From: Thermodesulfobacteriota bacterium
Lineage (GTDB): Bacteria; Desulfobacterota; SM23-61
NCBI GenBank assembly: GCA_030018715.1
Contig: JASEHN010000181.1
Coordinates: 1-6,350 of the forward strand
Length of the DNA: 6,350 nucleotides
Direction of reading: 5' to 3'
Shown here: one piece after another, positions 6,165 through 6,350 of the stretch
Numbering within the stretch: the stretch's first letter is position 1
How the letters are laid out: every line of letters begins with the position of its first letter
Program-made: the position numbers and the translations under genes
Notes under the pieces: model-generated
Told to the model about the DNA's origin: nothing
Seen by the model: the letters and a program-made list of their open reading frames with translations, nothing else
The model's database searches: none

Positions 6165-6216
6165 GTAAGGAAATATAGGGTTAGGGTAGAGTAGGGAGCT
6201 GGGGTTATAGCGAAAG

Positions 6217-6243
6217 CTCTATCTCTATCTCCATCTCCTCCTC
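6217..6243. repeat. Imperfect hexanucleotide repeat
   Basis: CTCTAT, CTCTAT, CTCCAT and CTCCTC follow in tandem, plus a trailing CTC: a short pyrimidine-rich simple repeat (purine-rich GAGATA/GAGGAG on the transcribed strand). It lies roughly 90-115 bp upstream of comEC. No function is evident; length variation between strains is possible. Confidence 0.55.
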
Positions 6244-6298
6244 ATTTACCCTGTTGGGTACTACCATCCAAGTACCAACAATCTTATTCTCCAAATTT

Positions 6299-6350
6299 GA
6301 TGAAATCGTAAAAAGTCGTCATTCCCGTGAAAACGGGAATCCAGAGAAAT
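6299..6350. repeat. Dispersed inverted-repeat element, left-hand end (cut by window edge)
   Basis: GATGAAATCGTAAAAAGTC (6299-6317) matches the left end of the complete element (2678-2696) with two differences, and the reverse complement of the ends at 34-52 and 2781-2799 with one. It is followed by a perfect hairpin, ATTCCCGT (6321-6328) and ACGGGAAT (6333-6340), closing a GAAA loop. The other half lies beyond the window. It marks the upstream border of the comEC region. Confidence 0.75.

Larger units (their letters stand above)
6130..6298. other. Intergenic region upstream of comEC
   Basis: No coding region or RNA gene is recognisable here. From the gene outward it holds a candidate promoter (6136-6164), a G-rich stretch with repeated TAGGGT (6174-6207), an imperfect hexamer repeat (6217-6243) and a weak hairpin: GTTG/GTACT (6253-6256, 6258-6262) with AGTAC/CAAC (6271-6279), one bulged G and an 8-nt loop. 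The hairpin has no T-run on either side, so I do not call it a terminator. The region ends at the repeat element beginning at 6299. Confidence 0.5.

Noticed and set aside
6170..6207. Telomere-like TAGGGTTAGGGT run or G-quadruplex
   Set aside because: There are only two close units, the runs are irregular and the stretch is short; treated as ordinary G-rich intergenic DNA.
6253..6279. Hairpin as a terminator for an upstream gene
   Set aside because: The stem is interrupted by a bulge and there is no T-run on either strand.
1..6350. CRISPR array based on recurring repeats
   Set aside because: The repeat copies are kilobases apart, have inverted ends and are not separated by uniform spacers; no cas gene is present.

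Overview
The window carries three protein-coding genes, all on the minus strand, in two transcription units. Read in the direction of transcription (high to low coordinates) they are: comEC, encoding a DNA-uptake channel protein (6129 to 3649); an HpcH/HpaI-fold aldolase-like gene (3623 to 2838), 25 bp behind comEC with a very strong ribosome-binding site; and, after an intergenic region, hppA, encoding a membrane-bound ion-pumping pyrophosphatase (2556 to 142) with its own promoter region and a strong intrinsic terminator. The longer plus-strand open frames are antisense shadows of these genes. I see no rRNA, tRNA, CRISPR array or transposase gene.

The likely source is a Gram-negative anaerobe of the Desulfobacterota/deltaproteobacterial type. 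This is inference. It rests on the moderate GC content, a divergent membrane PPase of the kind such organisms carry, and intergenic inverted-repeat elements ending in TCGTAAAAAGTC that resemble repeats I associate with those genomes. I cannot confirm the taxon without a database search.

The most informative regulatory signal lies in front of hppA. At 2616-2633 there is an 18-bp dyad (minus strand TGAATGAATAATCATTCA) that fits the published Bacillus subtilis FadR (TetR-family, acyl-CoA-responsive) operator consensus as I remember it. It sits just downstream of a TTGACA -35 element, where a bound repressor would block initiation. A link between fatty-acid regulation and a pyrophosphatase makes sense, because AMP-forming acyl-CoA synthetases release PPi, which the membrane PPase can turn into an ion gradient.

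Other points of interest are these. The aldolase-like protein keeps the metal ligands of the family but has lost both members of the His-Asp catalytic dyad (Tyr47 and Gln86). The PPase has an extra N-terminal hydrophobic segment, an enlarged loop and a divergent signature, yet keeps its catalytic residues. A dispersed repeat family occurs in three intergenic places: cut by the left edge (1-52), complete (2678-2799) and cut by the right edge (6299-6350). Its GAAA-capped hairpin varies in a compensatory way between copies, and the complete copy carries a second, nested palindrome. No genuinely new multi-gene system is evident; the genes belong to known families.
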